From NCBI RefSeq assembly GCF_005886345.1, contig NZ_PNEC01000054.1, positions 62,001 to 126,000 of the forward strand: a stretch of 64,000 nucleotides of DNA, in the 5' to 3' direction. The translations under genes and the position numbers were made by a program. Origin of the DNA: Pseudoalteromonas phenolica. Lineage in GTDB: Bacteria; Pseudomonadota; Gammaproteobacteria; Enterobacterales; Alteromonadaceae. Shown one piece after another: positions 43,568 to 53,088 of the stretch (its first letter is position 1; each line of letters starts with the position of its first letter). The notes below the pieces were generated by a model that worked only from the letters and a program-made list of their open reading frames with translations, made no database searches and was not told where the DNA came from.

Positions 43568-45541
43568 ATGAAAATAACAGCACTTGCATTAGCGACCAGT
43601 GTCGCACTAGGCCTTGTTGGCTGTAATACCCTTGATACCAAAAACACATCTGATGAATCAAAAACGCCTATTGTCGTCGTAAGTGATGAGGCCAAAGCTT
43701 TAGTGCAAAACATTGTTAACGCCGAACTTGATACTTTATGGAGCACTGAATTTGATCATCACAAAGCCGGTTTATTGCTCGCGGTTTCAGAAGCCATTCG
43801 TGAAGAAGTAAAACAACACGGACTAACAAGCCAAAAATTAGAGCGCTTAACTTATTACCTGCGTATTTTTAGTAGTTTTGGTCCTGTCAAAGACTGGCAA
43901 TCTGGCACTGCTGAATCACTAAACCAAGCCTTACTTGCCATTGCTGAGCATAGCGACTTTTACACCATCGATGAGACGGTTGCTCGCATTCATGAAAACT
44001 ACGCCACTGCACTATTTCGCTTATACTTCAATGAGGCGCTACAAGGTAAAACTGCCGAGCAGATTCAACCGCTCAGTCAGCTGATTACGCTTTATGGTGA
44101 AAGTGCGTTGCCTCAAGGAAATACATCTATGGGCAAAGCCGTCGATTATGCGATGTGGGAAATACTAAGAGCCGGTGCGGTACTGCCTTATGAAGCGAAA
44201 CGTAAAAATAGTGAAGCATTTTCGAGCGCCGTTCAACATCAAAACTTTTTACAAACTGCATTAGTTAATTTTATTAGCAGCAAAAATGCAGTGCGAGAGG
44301 GAGATGACTGGCCTAAGCAACACGCATTATGGGCATTGGCACAGCATTACAACTTATACGCCACACAATATTGGAACGAATACTATACCTTAGACGAAGA
44401 AGCCCAAAAGAGCCTAAACGACGATAAAACCAGTCTGCCTGTTGAAGCCGAACTAGATAAGCTCGACAATCAAGTATGGCAAGCACTTGGCAAAAACAGC
44501 ATGCTCACAGAGCTTGAAAAGCAAACTCTCTATAGCATTCCGTATGTGGTGACGTCGTTTAGAGGTAAGTCAGAGTGTAGTGAAGCACCGTTAGCAGGGC
44601 GTTGTATTGAGCCTAAAATTGCCGATGTGTTACAGATTAAGCATGAGTGCTCAAAAAGTGCTTACATTTTGGCGCAAGCAATGAGTAAAAAAGAGTTGGA
44701 TGATTCATGTCAGCGCTTAAACGAGCAAGTTGATACCTTCCATGAGAAACTCGCAACGCAACGCCAACCGGTCGCGAATGATTTCAACGACCAGCTTCGC
44801 ATCGTGATCTTTGATAACCATGCCGAGTACAACCGCTGGGGCCAACTTATCTTTGATATTCACACTGATAATGGCGGCATGTATATCGAAGGCACAACCC
44901 AAGACCCTGATAACATAGCAACCTTCTATACTTTTGAGCACTTCTGGGTACGCCCTAAGTTTGCGGTATGGAATCTAAATCACGAATTTGTGCATTATCT
45001 AGATGGCCGATTCAATAAATACGACACCTTTAACCACTTCCCAAGCAATATGGTTTGGTGGTCTGAAGGCCTAGCCGAATATATTGCTGAAGGCGACAAT
45101 AACCCGCGTGCATTTATAAAAGCATTTGAGCTTAATGAGAAGGACTGGCCGAGTCTACAAGAGGTGTTCGACACTGAATATAAAGATGGACAAGACCGCG
45201 TTTATAAATGGAGCTATTTGGCCGTACGCTTTATGTTTGAAAAGCACCGTGATGATTATTTAAAGCTCGCGCACTTTTTACGTACCGACTTTTTCGATGG
45301 CTATAAAAAACTGCTAGATGAGTCTGGTGAAAAATATGGTGCTGAATTCAAAACTTGGTTGCAAGCACACAAAGCCGAGCAAACAAAAGACGAAGCGAAA
45401 ACAGATCCGAAAAAGCCGCGTCAGTTTTATCGCTATACGTACAAAGATTATTTACAGCCTAAACACTTAACTGAAAATAAAGCGCACATGCATTGGCAGT
45501 ACTGGCATGAAAATGCACTAAAAGCTGAGAAGAAAAATTAA
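43568..45541 (+). CDS. M9-like (microbial collagenase family) metallopeptidase lipoprotein
   Basis: The protein has 657 residues. The lipoprotein signal MKITALALATSVALGLVGC sets the start at ATG 43568; a frame start at 43463 would add 35 residues before it. An N-terminal helical region (about 45-340) matches the activator-type M9 N-domain. The peptidase domain holds HEFVH at 472-476, a glutamate in WWSEGLAEY (E500) as third zinc ligand, and YKWSYLAVRFMFE. It probably cuts collagen-like or other proline-rich proteins at the cell surface. It lacks the PKD or pre-peptidase C-terminal domains of secreted collagenases. Confidence 0.85.
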   Translation: MKITALALATSVALGLVGCNTLDTKNTSDESKTPIVVVSDEAKALVQNIVNAELDTLWSTEFDHHKAGLLLAVSEAIREEVKQHGLTSQKLERLTYYLRIFSSFGPVKDWQSGTAESLNQALLAIAEHSDFYTIDETVARIHENYATALFRLYFNEALQGKTAEQIQPLSQLITLYGESALPQGNTSMGKAVDYAMWEILRAGAVLPYEAKRKNSEAFSSAVQHQNFLQTALVNFISSKNAVREGDDWPKQHALWALAQHYNLYATQYWNEYYTLDEEAQKSLNDDKTSLPVEAELDKLDNQVWQALGKNSMLTELEKQTLYSIPYVVTSFRGKSECSEAPLAGRCIEPKIADVLQIKHECSKSAYILAQAMSKKELDDSCQRLNEQVDTFHEKLATQRQPVANDFNDQLRIVIFDNHAEYNRWGQLIFDIHTDNGGMYIEGTTQDPDNIATFYTFEHFWVRPKFAVWNLNHEFVHYLDGRFNKYDTFNHFPSNMVWWSEGLAEYIAEGDNNPRAFIKAFELNEKDWPSLQEVFDTEYKDGQDRVYKWSYLAVRFMFEKHRDDYLKLAHFLRTDFFDGYKKLLDESGEKYGAEFKTWLQAHKAEQTKDEAKTDPKKPRQFYRYTYKDYLQPKHLTENKAHMHWQYWHENALKAEKKN

Positions 45542-45566
45542 TTCAATAGTTTCCCTTTGAGTTAGC

Positions 45567-45597
45567 AAAGCCATCCACGCAAGTAGATGGCTTTTTT
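45567..45597 (+). terminator. Intrinsic terminator after the M9 peptidase gene
   Basis: AAAGCCATC, ten-base loop, GATGGCTTTTTT. Confidence 0.85.
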
Positions 45598-45602
45598 ATT
45601 TT

Positions 45603-46052
45603 TTAAAGCACCAAACTCAATAATTGCTTAGCGACATAAAAACTAGCACCTATAAAGCCTGCATTTATTAGTGCTCTGACAAACCAAGGTAATGTGCCAT
45701 ATCTCAGCTTTACGGCTTCACTCAGCACGACAGCTAGCCCCATCAAAGTAAACCACACCGTCAGCAAAATACTGCTTTGTTGTTTTACCAGCATAATGGC
45801 CAAATCGTGTAAAAAGCCACTGACAAAGAAAGTCGCAACAACCGCGATTGATTTACCAAAGAAGCGTTTAAGTGGCTGATAAACAAATTGAGATAAGTAG
45901 TAGCCCCACACTGGATTCCAATATTGCCAGAACTGAGCAAAAGAGCTTGCCCCGAAAGAGCGAGATAACATGTTTTTTAATGAGTCAGCATGACCTAAAG
46001 GCACGCCATTACGTAGCTTTACGAACTGCGCCAAAGTGATTTTAGTTGCCAT
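45603..46052 (-). CDS. Small membrane protein resembling the MBOAT/wax-synthase core
   Basis: The protein has 149 residues and three or four membrane spans. The stretch SFGASSFAQFWQYWNPVWGYYLSQFVYQPLKRFFGKS followed, after a gap, by FFVSGFLHD resembles the MBOAT core of wax synthases, including the conserved histidine. It is far shorter than complete MBOAT enzymes (350-500 residues), so it may be a minimal family member or a non-catalytic relative. The start ATG has AGGGGACTTA upstream (GGGG seven bases before). It is downstream of the epmC-yfcL group, with a terminator between. Confidence 0.55.
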   Translation of the reverse strand: MATKITLAQFVKLRNGVPLGHADSLKNMLSRSFGASSFAQFWQYWNPVWGYYLSQFVYQPLKRFFGKSIAVVATFFVSGFLHDLAIMLVKQQSSILLTVWFTLMGLAVVLSEAVKLRYGTLPWFVRALINAGFIGASFYVAKQLLSLVL

Positions 46053-46100
46053 TAAGTCCCCTACTAAGCTCTACTTCCGACTCTACCCTATCGCAAAAAC

Positions 46101-46129
46101 AAAAAACCGCGAAATGATCGCGGTTTTTT
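46101..46129 (-). terminator. Intrinsic terminator after yfcL
   Basis: AAAACCGCG, loop of seven, CGCGGTTTT with A/T runs on both sides. Confidence 0.8.
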
Positions 46130-46156
46130 ATTTTAATCTGAAAGTTAAAACTCAGA

Positions 46157-46432
46157 TCAAGCTAAGCCTTTAACTTGTTCCCAGATATTAACCACGTGGG
46201 TTTTGTCATCATCTGTGAGCTCGCCATTGCGATACGCTTTGACTAAGCTTTTTTCGATTTGCTCGTTTAGCTCTTCAGGTGTTAAGTCTTCACCTTCAAC
46301 CTGTGCGTAACCCACAGCCAAATCAAAATGGCCACGTAGGTAGCCACCAGCGAATAGTTCATCGTCACTGGCTCTATCTACTAAATCATCAAAAAACTGC
46401 TGCGCTGACTCTACGTATTGTTGAAATAACAT
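46157..46432 (-). CDS. yfcL: YfcL-family protein
   Basis: The protein has 91 residues, the family length. DRASDDELFAGGYLRGHFDLAV is nearly the same as the central segment of E. coli YfcL, and the C-terminal acidic ELTDDDKTHVVNIWEQV also matches. Function unknown. In E. coli it lies beside yfcM (epmC); here it ends an epmC-ATP-NAD kinase-yfcL operon, eight bases after the kinase gene. Confidence 0.88.
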   Translation of the reverse strand: MLFQQYVESAQQFFDDLVDRASDDELFAGGYLRGHFDLAVGYAQVEGEDLTPEELNEQIEKSLVKAYRNGELTDDDKTHVVNIWEQVKGLA

Positions 46433-46440
46433 CTTATCTC

Positions 46441-47568
46441 CTAGTTTAATTCTTCGTGGCCAACAGCATACATCACATGGTCGTTGTAGCCTGTGATCAC
46501 TTTGATGTAACCACTTAATTCTTCATCTAATGCTTCATCACCAGTATCGGCGATAAGCGGTCTGCCATTCAGCGCTTGCAACTTGGTCTTTGTTGCAATG
46601 ACCATAATATTTTCTTTGCCAATTTTGCGAATGAGCGCTGGGCTTAATTGCTGATTACCACGGCCAAAGATGTGGCCTTGCCCACCTATCAAAGTGATCA
46701 CTAATTTGGTTGGCATTTTTTCTGCGGCAGTCAATAAATCTGCGGCGTTCATGTCTTGACCTATCAACTCATGATCACAGATAAGGTCTACGCCTAATAA
46801 GGTGTTCTGAAGGCCAAGCTCTTCCATAACAGCTGCAACTGTTGAGCCTGAGCCCATGATATATTGCTCGTCATCTTCCATCTCGCTGATCACGAAAGCG
46901 GCAATATCGGCAAGCACCAATTCATCGCTCTCTTTACCGCCATTTTTAACGCTTTGCACATAGCGTAACTCGCTTGGTACTTGCATTTCGCCATAGCGTT
47001 TCGCTTTTACTGTACCTTGACGAAATGCCTCTTCGTCAATGTCCATTACGTCGGCTTCACCTAAAGTGACAAGCTCACCTTTTACCAGCATATCGACGAC
47101 TCGGCCCGCAGCTTTTGGTGTAATTGCATATACGCCAGAGTGAATTTTACAGCCCGCTGGTACACCTAATACAGGAATTGAATCATCAACGGCAGCACAA
47201 ATATTACGCGCAGTGCCATCGCCCCCTGCGAATAAGATCATATCAACACCTTCGGCTAACAGCGCTTTTGCCGCGGCTTCAGTGTCTTCAGGGGTTGTCG
47301 GAGTGGCACTTTGATAAGCCACATACGTCTCAAAGCCCATTTCTTTAGCCAGTCGCTCGCCCATTTCACCATTGACAGTATAAACATGAATGTTTGCTTG
47401 GTTTTCTTTAAGTTGTTCAAGGGCTAATGCCGTTCGAGCATTGGCTTTTGGCTCAGCACCTAATGCCATCGCCTTGGCTGCAGTATCACTGCCATCACTG
47501 CCTTTTAGCGCCACACTACCACCCAAGCCAGCAACTGGGTTAATGATCAATCCTAGTTTAAACTGCAT
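46441..47568 (-). CDS. ATP-NAD kinase-like protein
   Basis: The protein has 375 residues. It has GLIINPVAGLGGSVALKGSDG at the start and the kinase nucleotide motif FAGGDGTARNI (GGDGT), followed by PVLGVPAGCKIHSGVYAITP. These are marks of the ATP-NAD kinase-like group, distinct from the main NadK. Substrate proof is missing. It overlaps the end of epmC by 11 bases and precedes yfcL, so it is co-expressed with the EF-P modification gene. Confidence 0.85.
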   Translation of the reverse strand: MQFKLGLIINPVAGLGGSVALKGSDGSDTAAKAMALGAEPKANARTALALEQLKENQANIHVYTVNGEMGERLAKEMGFETYVAYQSATPTTPEDTEAAAKALLAEGVDMILFAGGDGTARNICAAVDDSIPVLGVPAGCKIHSGVYAITPKAAGRVVDMLVKGELVTLGEADVMDIDEEAFRQGTVKAKRYGEMQVPSELRYVQSVKNGGKESDELVLADIAAFVISEMEDDEQYIMGSGSTVAAVMEELGLQNTLLGVDLICDHELIGQDMNAADLLTAAEKMPTKLVITLIGGQGHIFGRGNQQLSPALIRKIGKENIMVIATKTKLQALNGRPLIADTGDEALDEELSGYIKVITGYNDHVMYAVGHEELN

Positions 47569-48127
47569 CTAAAAACTCCTCTGGGCACTGCCAATCAAAC
47601 TGTGCTTCAGTTAACGGCCATGGGGTTTTATAAAAGTCACTCAGTGCTTTTAATAACTCTTCGGTGCGAATGTTAAAGCCCTTTTCTAATAGCTCGAACA
47701 CTTGCGCCTGTACGCGCTTTTGAAAGCTAAAACGACAGGTTTGCTCACCATTTAAATTGTCGACCGACACGTTAAAATCAAACCCAGCCGCTGCGCTTAA
47801 CGCCCACTCAATAGCCTGCGGTTTGATTTCTACTTTTTCAAACTCATATTGTTGTTCTGCACTTCGACCATCAGGACAATACCAATACCCATAATCTTCA
47901 AGTTCTCGGCGACGCTCTCCTGCCACTAACCAATGAGCGATTTCGTGCAGCGCACTGGCATAAAAGCCATGGGCAAAAACCACTTGGTTATACGGAGTGT
48001 CGGCATTTTCAGGTAGATAAATCGGCTCATGCTCACCTTTTATCAAGCGTGTGTTGTAAGCCTCAAAAAACAGGCCATCAAAGGTTTGCGTCAGATCCGA
48101 AATATGGTGCGATATTGGGTTTGTCAT
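47558..48127 (-). CDS. epmC: Elongation factor P hydroxylase EpmC
   Basis: The protein has 189 residues from ATG 48127. A frame start at 48223 would add 32 residues that do not look conserved, but no good ribosome site marks either start. Motifs: NQVVFAHGFYASALHEIAHWLVAGERRR, in which HEIAH and a later glutamate (YEFEKVEIKPQAIEW) would bind iron, and DYGYWYCPDGR. EpmC hydroxylates the lysylated lysine of EF-P in E. coli. The partners EpmA and EpmB are not in the window. Confidence 0.9.
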   Translation of the reverse strand: MTNPISHHISDLTQTFDGLFFEAYNTRLIKGEHEPIYLPENADTPYNQVVFAHGFYASALHEIAHWLVAGERRRELEDYGYWYCPDGRSAEQQYEFEKVEIKPQAIEWALSAAAGFDFNVSVDNLNGEQTCRFSFQKRVQAQVFELLEKGFNIRTEELLKALSDFYKTPWPLTEAQFDWQCPEEFLDAV

Positions 48128-48240
48128 TGGGTGTATCAAAGGAGCTAGAAATCCAAAATGCTGATGTCGATAATTGCGCCGCATTGTAAGGTTTTTTACC
48201 GTGAAAGTAAAAATGAGCCTCATCCATTTCTGCTGATACG

Positions 48241-48265
48241 AAAAAAGGCGTCTGACGACGCCTTT
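48241..48265 (-). terminator. Intrinsic terminator after fadJ
   Basis: On the minus strand AAAGGCGTC, loop GTCA on the inner side, GACGCCTTTTTT. It separates the fadIJ transcript from epmC. Confidence 0.8.
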
Positions 48266-48319
48266 AGATTCAAAACAATGTAGGGAAATAACTGTTTGTA
48301 TAACTTAGTTATCTTGTTA

Positions 48320-50518
48320 TTAAGCTGGCTTTTCTGTCGCCTTCAAGTTGTCTTCAGCGCTAGATTCATCCGCTTTTACAGCCTCTGGCTCCTCTTCAAC
48401 TTTTACTTCTTCTGCTTCAGCAACGACTTCAAGTTCAGGCTTGGCAGTCTCTGCAGGCATTAAGCACTCAGCAGGTGTGAAAAACGGGTTGTCGTTCGCG
48501 AATGTTGCTAACTGTGAACACAGGTTTTCAATACCCATCTTGTTCATGTAAGTGAAAGGACCACCTAAGAATGGTGGGAAGCCAATACCAAAGATTGCGC
48601 CAATATCACCATCGCGCTCGTTAGCAATAATGCCTTCATCTAAACAGCGTACTGCTTCATTTAGCATTAAAGACACACAGCGATCTGCGATTTCTTTCTT
48701 ATTCAAGCGTGGGCTTGGCGTTACACCAAGTAGCTCGTATACAGACTCATCGACTTTCTTGCCTTTTTTGTCGTACTTATAGAAGCCACGACCAGTCTTA
48801 CGACCTAAACGTTTGCTGTCGATTAAACGGTTAAACGCATCTGGTGCTTTGAAGCGATCGCCCAGCTCTTTTTCAAGAATTGGGGCAATCTTAGAGCCAA
48901 TGTCGATACCTACTTCATCGAGCAATGCCAGTGGGCCAACTGGGAAACCGAATTCAACCAGTGCGGCATCAATCTTCTCGATTGGCTCACCTGCTAGCAA
49001 TAGGTTTGCCGCTTCGTTCACGTAAGGCGCTAAAATACGGTTTACATAGAAGCCTGCTTTGTCTTTCACCACGATAGGCGTTTTGCCTTGCTTACGGGCA
49101 AATTGAACCGTACGCGCAATGGTTTGCTCAGATGTACCGTCATGAGGAATGATCTCAACCAATGGCATTTTTTCTACCGGTGAGAAGTAATGTAAACCAA
49201 TGATGTTCTCAGGGCGCTCTGCTTTTTCAGCAATTTGTGCAATCGGCAGTGACGAGGTGTTACTAGCAAAAATAGTTTCTGATGAACAGTTTTGCTCAAT
49301 TTCAGCCACCATGCTTTGCTTAAGGTTTAAGTCTTCAAACACCGCTTCAATCACCATATCAACGTGCTTAAAACCTGAGTAATCAGTCGACCCCGTAATG
49401 CGGTTCATGGTTTGCTGTACGTCGGCATGAGACATAATGCGACGCTTCTGACGCTTAGATAAAATCTTATAGCTGTAGTGAAGTGCATTGCTCACACCTT
49501 GCTGCGCCACATCTTTTACACGCACTAAGGCTTTAGCTTTAACCGCACTTACATGGGCAATACCTGCACCCATTAAACCACCACCAAGTACCGCTGTACG
49601 CTGCACTTTTGCGACATCGTCTTGGTAGTCTTTTTTCATTTCAGTGGTCGCGAAGAAAATACCACGTAGTGACTTAGACACCTCAGTCATTACTAAGTCA
49701 GCAAACCCTTCTGCTTCTGTTTTGTAAGCTTTCATTGGGTCAAGCTCAACAGAGGCACGCACGGCTTTGATGATGTTAATTGGTGCAGGATAATGGCCGC
49801 CAGTTTTCTTTAACACACCTTCTTCTGCTTTTTTGAAGATGATGTTACGACCAAATGGGTTTGACTCAAGCGCCCAGCTAAACTTATCTAGTTTTGGCTT
49901 AGATAGCTTTGCTTTGCCTTTTGTTGCAAATTTAGTTGCCACATCAAGCAGAATACTTTGTGGTACACAATCATTCACAAGCCCTGCTTTTTTAGCTTGC
50001 TTAGCGCGCACTTGCTTACCTGTAAGCATCCACTCTAGCGACTTTTGAATACCCACTAGTTTTGGTAAACGTTGTGTGCCGCCGCCACCTGGTAATAAAC
50101 CTAACTGTACTTCTGGTAAACCTAGTTTTGTGATGTCGCTGTCTGTACATACACGGTAATCACAGGCAAGAGCAAACTCTAGGCCGCCGCCTAATGCTGC
50201 ACCATGGATAGCTGCAACCGTCGGGTATGCTTGATTTGCCATAGTGAAGAAAGCTTGCTGACACATTTCAGATAGCTCTAACGCATCATTACGCGTTTTT
50301 GCACTATCTAGCATTTTGATATCAGCACCTGCGATAAAGTTATCTTTTTTACCACTGATGAACACCATACCTGTAATGTTATCATCACGGCCCTGCTTTA
50401 AGATTGCCGATAGGTCATCAGCAAAACTTGCACGCAAGGTATTCATTTTCTCATCGGCAACATCAATGGTTACAACTGCAACCTTGCTATCCGTTAGCTC
50501 ATAACTAAATACTGACAT
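48320..50518 (-). CDS. fadJ: Fatty-acid oxidation complex alpha subunit FadJ
   Basis: The protein has 732 residues from ATG 50518, which overlaps the fadI stop by one base and has GGAG eight bases upstream. The N-terminal enoyl-CoA hydratase part has SGKKDNFIAGADIKML and HGAALGGGLEFALACDYRV. The NAD-binding 3-hydroxyacyl-CoA dehydrogenase part has VLGGGLMGAGIA and FFSPVEKMPLVEII-type sequence. It performs the hydration and dehydrogenation steps of beta-oxidation. An acidic, glutamate-rich tail of about 40 residues at the end is unlike E. coli FadJ (714 residues). Confidence 0.94.
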   Translation of the reverse strand: MSVFSYELTDSKVAVVTIDVADEKMNTLRASFADDLSAILKQGRDDNITGMVFISGKKDNFIAGADIKMLDSAKTRNDALELSEMCQQAFFTMANQAYPTVAAIHGAALGGGLEFALACDYRVCTDSDITKLGLPEVQLGLLPGGGGTQRLPKLVGIQKSLEWMLTGKQVRAKQAKKAGLVNDCVPQSILLDVATKFATKGKAKLSKPKLDKFSWALESNPFGRNIIFKKAEEGVLKKTGGHYPAPINIIKAVRASVELDPMKAYKTEAEGFADLVMTEVSKSLRGIFFATTEMKKDYQDDVAKVQRTAVLGGGLMGAGIAHVSAVKAKALVRVKDVAQQGVSNALHYSYKILSKRQKRRIMSHADVQQTMNRITGSTDYSGFKHVDMVIEAVFEDLNLKQSMVAEIEQNCSSETIFASNTSSLPIAQIAEKAERPENIIGLHYFSPVEKMPLVEIIPHDGTSEQTIARTVQFARKQGKTPIVVKDKAGFYVNRILAPYVNEAANLLLAGEPIEKIDAALVEFGFPVGPLALLDEVGIDIGSKIAPILEKELGDRFKAPDAFNRLIDSKRLGRKTGRGFYKYDKKGKKVDESVYELLGVTPSPRLNKKEIADRCVSLMLNEAVRCLDEGIIANERDGDIGAIFGIGFPPFLGGPFTYMNKMGIENLCSQLATFANDNPFFTPAECLMPAETAKPELEVVAEAEEVKVEEEPEAVKADESSAEDNLKATEKPA

Positions 50519-51828
50519 TATGCACTCTCCAATACGAAGGCCGCACCAAGACCACCTGCAGCACATGCAGTTGTCAGTGCTAACCCGCCACCACGGCGTT
50601 TTAATTCATTTAAGCTCTGTGTGATAAGACGTGCGCCAGTCGCTGCAAATGGGTGACCATAAGCCAGTGAACCACCGTTAACGTTAAACTTATCCATATC
50701 AATTTCACCGATCGCTTTCGAGCGACCTAGTTTTTCTTGCGCAAACTTATCACTGCCAAACATCTTCATGTTTGCAAGTGCTTGCGCAGCAAATGCTTCG
50801 TGCATTTCAATTAAATCTAAATCTTGTAAGGTGATCCCCGCTCTGTCTAACGCGATAGGCGTTGAGTGCGCTGGACCCATTAGCATATCTTCGTGTACGC
50901 CAATTGCCGAGAAACCAAAACTGCGAACATAACCAAGGATCTCATAACCAAGCGCCTTGGCTTTGCTTTCACTCATCATCAGTACGGCCGCTGCGCCATC
51001 TGTTAATGGTGTTGCGTTTGCGGCAGTTACAGAGCCGTGTTGTCTATCAAACACAGGACGAGGCTTTGCATAACCTTCAATGGTTGAGTTATGGCGAATG
51101 TTGTTATCTTGTTCGATGAAAGACTTATAAGGTGGTACATGTGCCGCCATCACTTCATCTGCAAGTAGGCCATCGTTCCATGCTTTACTCGCTAATGAGT
51201 GTGAACGGTGTGCCAATGCGTCTTGATCCGCGCGGCTAATACCATGCGTTTTAGCCATCTGCTCAGCCGTTTGGCCCATTGATAAACCAGTTGAATACTC
51301 AGCCACCGCTGGCGGTACTGGTAATAAATCTTTAAGACGAAGTTTGCTGAAGATTTTCAAGCGCTGACCTAATGTACGCGCTTTGTTTAAATCAACTAAG
51401 CTGCCAGCTAGCTTTTTACTTACACCAATTGGCAATACAGAAGAAGAATCTGCACCACCTGCAATACCAACATGGGCGTTACCCGCCACAATAGACTCTG
51501 CGACGTTGGCAATGGCTTGGAAGCTGGTCGCACACGCTCTAGATACTGAGTAGGCATCTACCGATACTGGCATACCTGTACCTAGTACGATTTCACGCGC
51601 GATGTTTGGCGCTTCAGGCATTTGTACTACTTGACCAAAAACCAGTTGGTCAATTTCATTTTTATCAAAGTTAAGACGCTCAAGCATCTCATTAACGACA
51701 AGTTTGCCTAGGTCTAGCGCTGGAACATGGTGGAATGCTGTTGCCTGCTTGGCAAATGGGGTACGAAGACCGCTGACAATCGCGATTCTATCGCCTTTTC
51801 TTGTTTTTAGTATGTTTTGTTCAGACAT
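50518..51828 (-). CDS. fadI: 3-ketoacyl-CoA thiolase FadI
   Basis: The protein has 436 residues, equal to E. coli FadI. Catalytic residues: nucleophile cysteine in YSVSRACATSFQAI, histidine in EMHEAFAAQ and in NVNGGSLAYGHPFAATGAR, and cysteine in TTACAAGGLGAA. It makes acetyl-CoA in the last step of the beta-oxidation cycle with FadJ. The gene is first in the fadI-fadJ operon and a 17-bp FadR-like palindrome lies 18 bases upstream. Confidence 0.96.
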   Translation of the reverse strand: MSEQNILKTRKGDRIAIVSGLRTPFAKQATAFHHVPALDLGKLVVNEMLERLNFDKNEIDQLVFGQVVQMPEAPNIAREIVLGTGMPVSVDAYSVSRACATSFQAIANVAESIVAGNAHVGIAGGADSSSVLPIGVSKKLAGSLVDLNKARTLGQRLKIFSKLRLKDLLPVPPAVAEYSTGLSMGQTAEQMAKTHGISRADQDALAHRSHSLASKAWNDGLLADEVMAAHVPPYKSFIEQDNNIRHNSTIEGYAKPRPVFDRQHGSVTAANATPLTDGAAAVLMMSESKAKALGYEILGYVRSFGFSAIGVHEDMLMGPAHSTPIALDRAGITLQDLDLIEMHEAFAAQALANMKMFGSDKFAQEKLGRSKAIGEIDMDKFNVNGGSLAYGHPFAATGARLITQSLNELKRRGGGLALTTACAAGGLGAAFVLESA

Positions 51829-52131
51829 TGAATTTGCTCTCCCGCTGACAGGTCTGACCTGTTGAATTTACATCGATTCTAAACAACCAACAAAAATATG
51901 CCAATAAAAATTTTAATTCGGCTATAAATTGAGCACCAAACTCAACCCTAGATGTTTTTTTAACCAGACGCAAAATATCTTTACAAAACAAGGGAACTAT
52001 TTGATGTAGTGCAGTCTAATCAATATCGTAATCTTCCTTTAAATTTCGTGTTTATTGATAGCAAACACTTGAGAAGTAACGATAGAATCCTTATAAATTA
52101 AGCAAAAAATTTTGTCAGTAAAGGACAAACC
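51829..52131. other. Divergent intergenic region between fadI and the moxR-type gene
   Basis: These 303 bases contain the FadR-like operator near fadI and must hold promoters for both directions. Near moxR, AAAGGACAAACC before ATG 52132 is its ribosome site. No other gene or repeat is visible. Confidence 0.5.
51847..51863. promoter_or_regulatory. FadR-like operator upstream of fadIJ
   Basis: GACAGGTCTGACCTGTT matches the E. coli FadR consensus (ANCTGGTCNGACNTGTT, from memory) at all but two specified positions, and the core is a palindrome. Its place, 18 bases before the fadI start, suits repression by FadR without long-chain acyl-CoA. The fadR gene is not in this window. Confidence 0.65.
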
Positions 52132-53088
52132 ATGGCAGTAAATGAATTCTCAGCTCTGAAAAAATATTTAGATACGCAGATTATTGGTCAACCAGAACTG
52201 ACCCAAGCGCTACTTATTGCGATGCTTGCAGACGGCCACCTATTGGTTGAAGGCCCGCCGGGACTTGCAAAAACCCGTGCTGTTAACGCCCTCGCTAAAG
52301 GCATAGAGGGCACTTTCCAACGTGTGCAATTTACCCCAGACTTATTACCAGCCGATGTCACAGGTACTGACATTTATCGTCAGCAAACCAATGAATTCGT
52401 TTTCGAAAGTGGTCCACTGTTTCACAACCTGATCTTGGCCGACGAAATTAACCGTGCTCCAGCCAAAGTGCAATCAGCGCTGTTAGAAGCTATGGCTGAA
52501 CGACAAGTGACGGTTGGTAAGAACACTTATCCGCTGTCAGATCTGTTCATGGTTATGGCCACGCAAAACCCGCTGGAGCAAGAAGGCACATACCCTCTGC
52601 CGGAAGCACAATTAGACCGCTTCTTATTGCATTTAAACATCGACTACCCGGGCGCTGAAAACGAACTTGCCATCCTTCGTTTAACTCGAGGCGAAGCCCT
52701 AGAAGAGCATCAAGGTGATTTCACCGCCATTAGTCAAAACACCTTATTTGAAGCACGTAAGAAAGTGTTATCGATGCATCTTGCTGAGCCGCTAGAGCAG
52801 TATCTTGTTCAACTGATCATAGCAACTCGTGAAGCTGCAAAACTTGATGAGCAACTGGGTCGTTGGATTGAGTTTGGCGCCAGCCCGCGTGCCACTATCG
52901 CCCTTGATAAATGTGCCCGCGCACACGCATGGTTACATGAACGTGATTTTGTGACGCCAGATGATATTCAAGCAGTACTGCATAATGTATTGCGTCACCG
53001 CATTATTTTAAGTTACGAAGCGCAGGCTGATGGTATCAGTAAAGACCAAGTGATCAGCCGTATTCTTGAACTTGTCCCAGTGCCATAA
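52132..53088 (+). CDS. MoxR-type AAA+ ATPase
   Basis: The protein has 318 residues: Walker A GPPGLAKTRAVNALA, Walker B LILADEINRAPAK, sensor 1 MVMATQNPLEQEGTYPLPEAQLDRFLLH and a C-terminal lid. MoxR proteins act as chaperone-like ATPases that activate partners with von Willebrand A (VWA) domains. It is the first gene of a six-gene Bat cluster, with its stop overlapping the next start (TAATG). Confidence 0.95.
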   Translation: MAVNEFSALKKYLDTQIIGQPELTQALLIAMLADGHLLVEGPPGLAKTRAVNALAKGIEGTFQRVQFTPDLLPADVTGTDIYRQQTNEFVFESGPLFHNLILADEINRAPAKVQSALLEAMAERQVTVGKNTYPLSDLFMVMATQNPLEQEGTYPLPEAQLDRFLLHLNIDYPGAENELAILRLTRGEALEEHQGDFTAISQNTLFEARKKVLSMHLAEPLEQYLVQLIIATREAAKLDEQLGRWIEFGASPRATIALDKCARAHAWLHERDFVTPDDIQAVLHNVLRHRIILSYEAQADGISKDQVISRILELVPVP

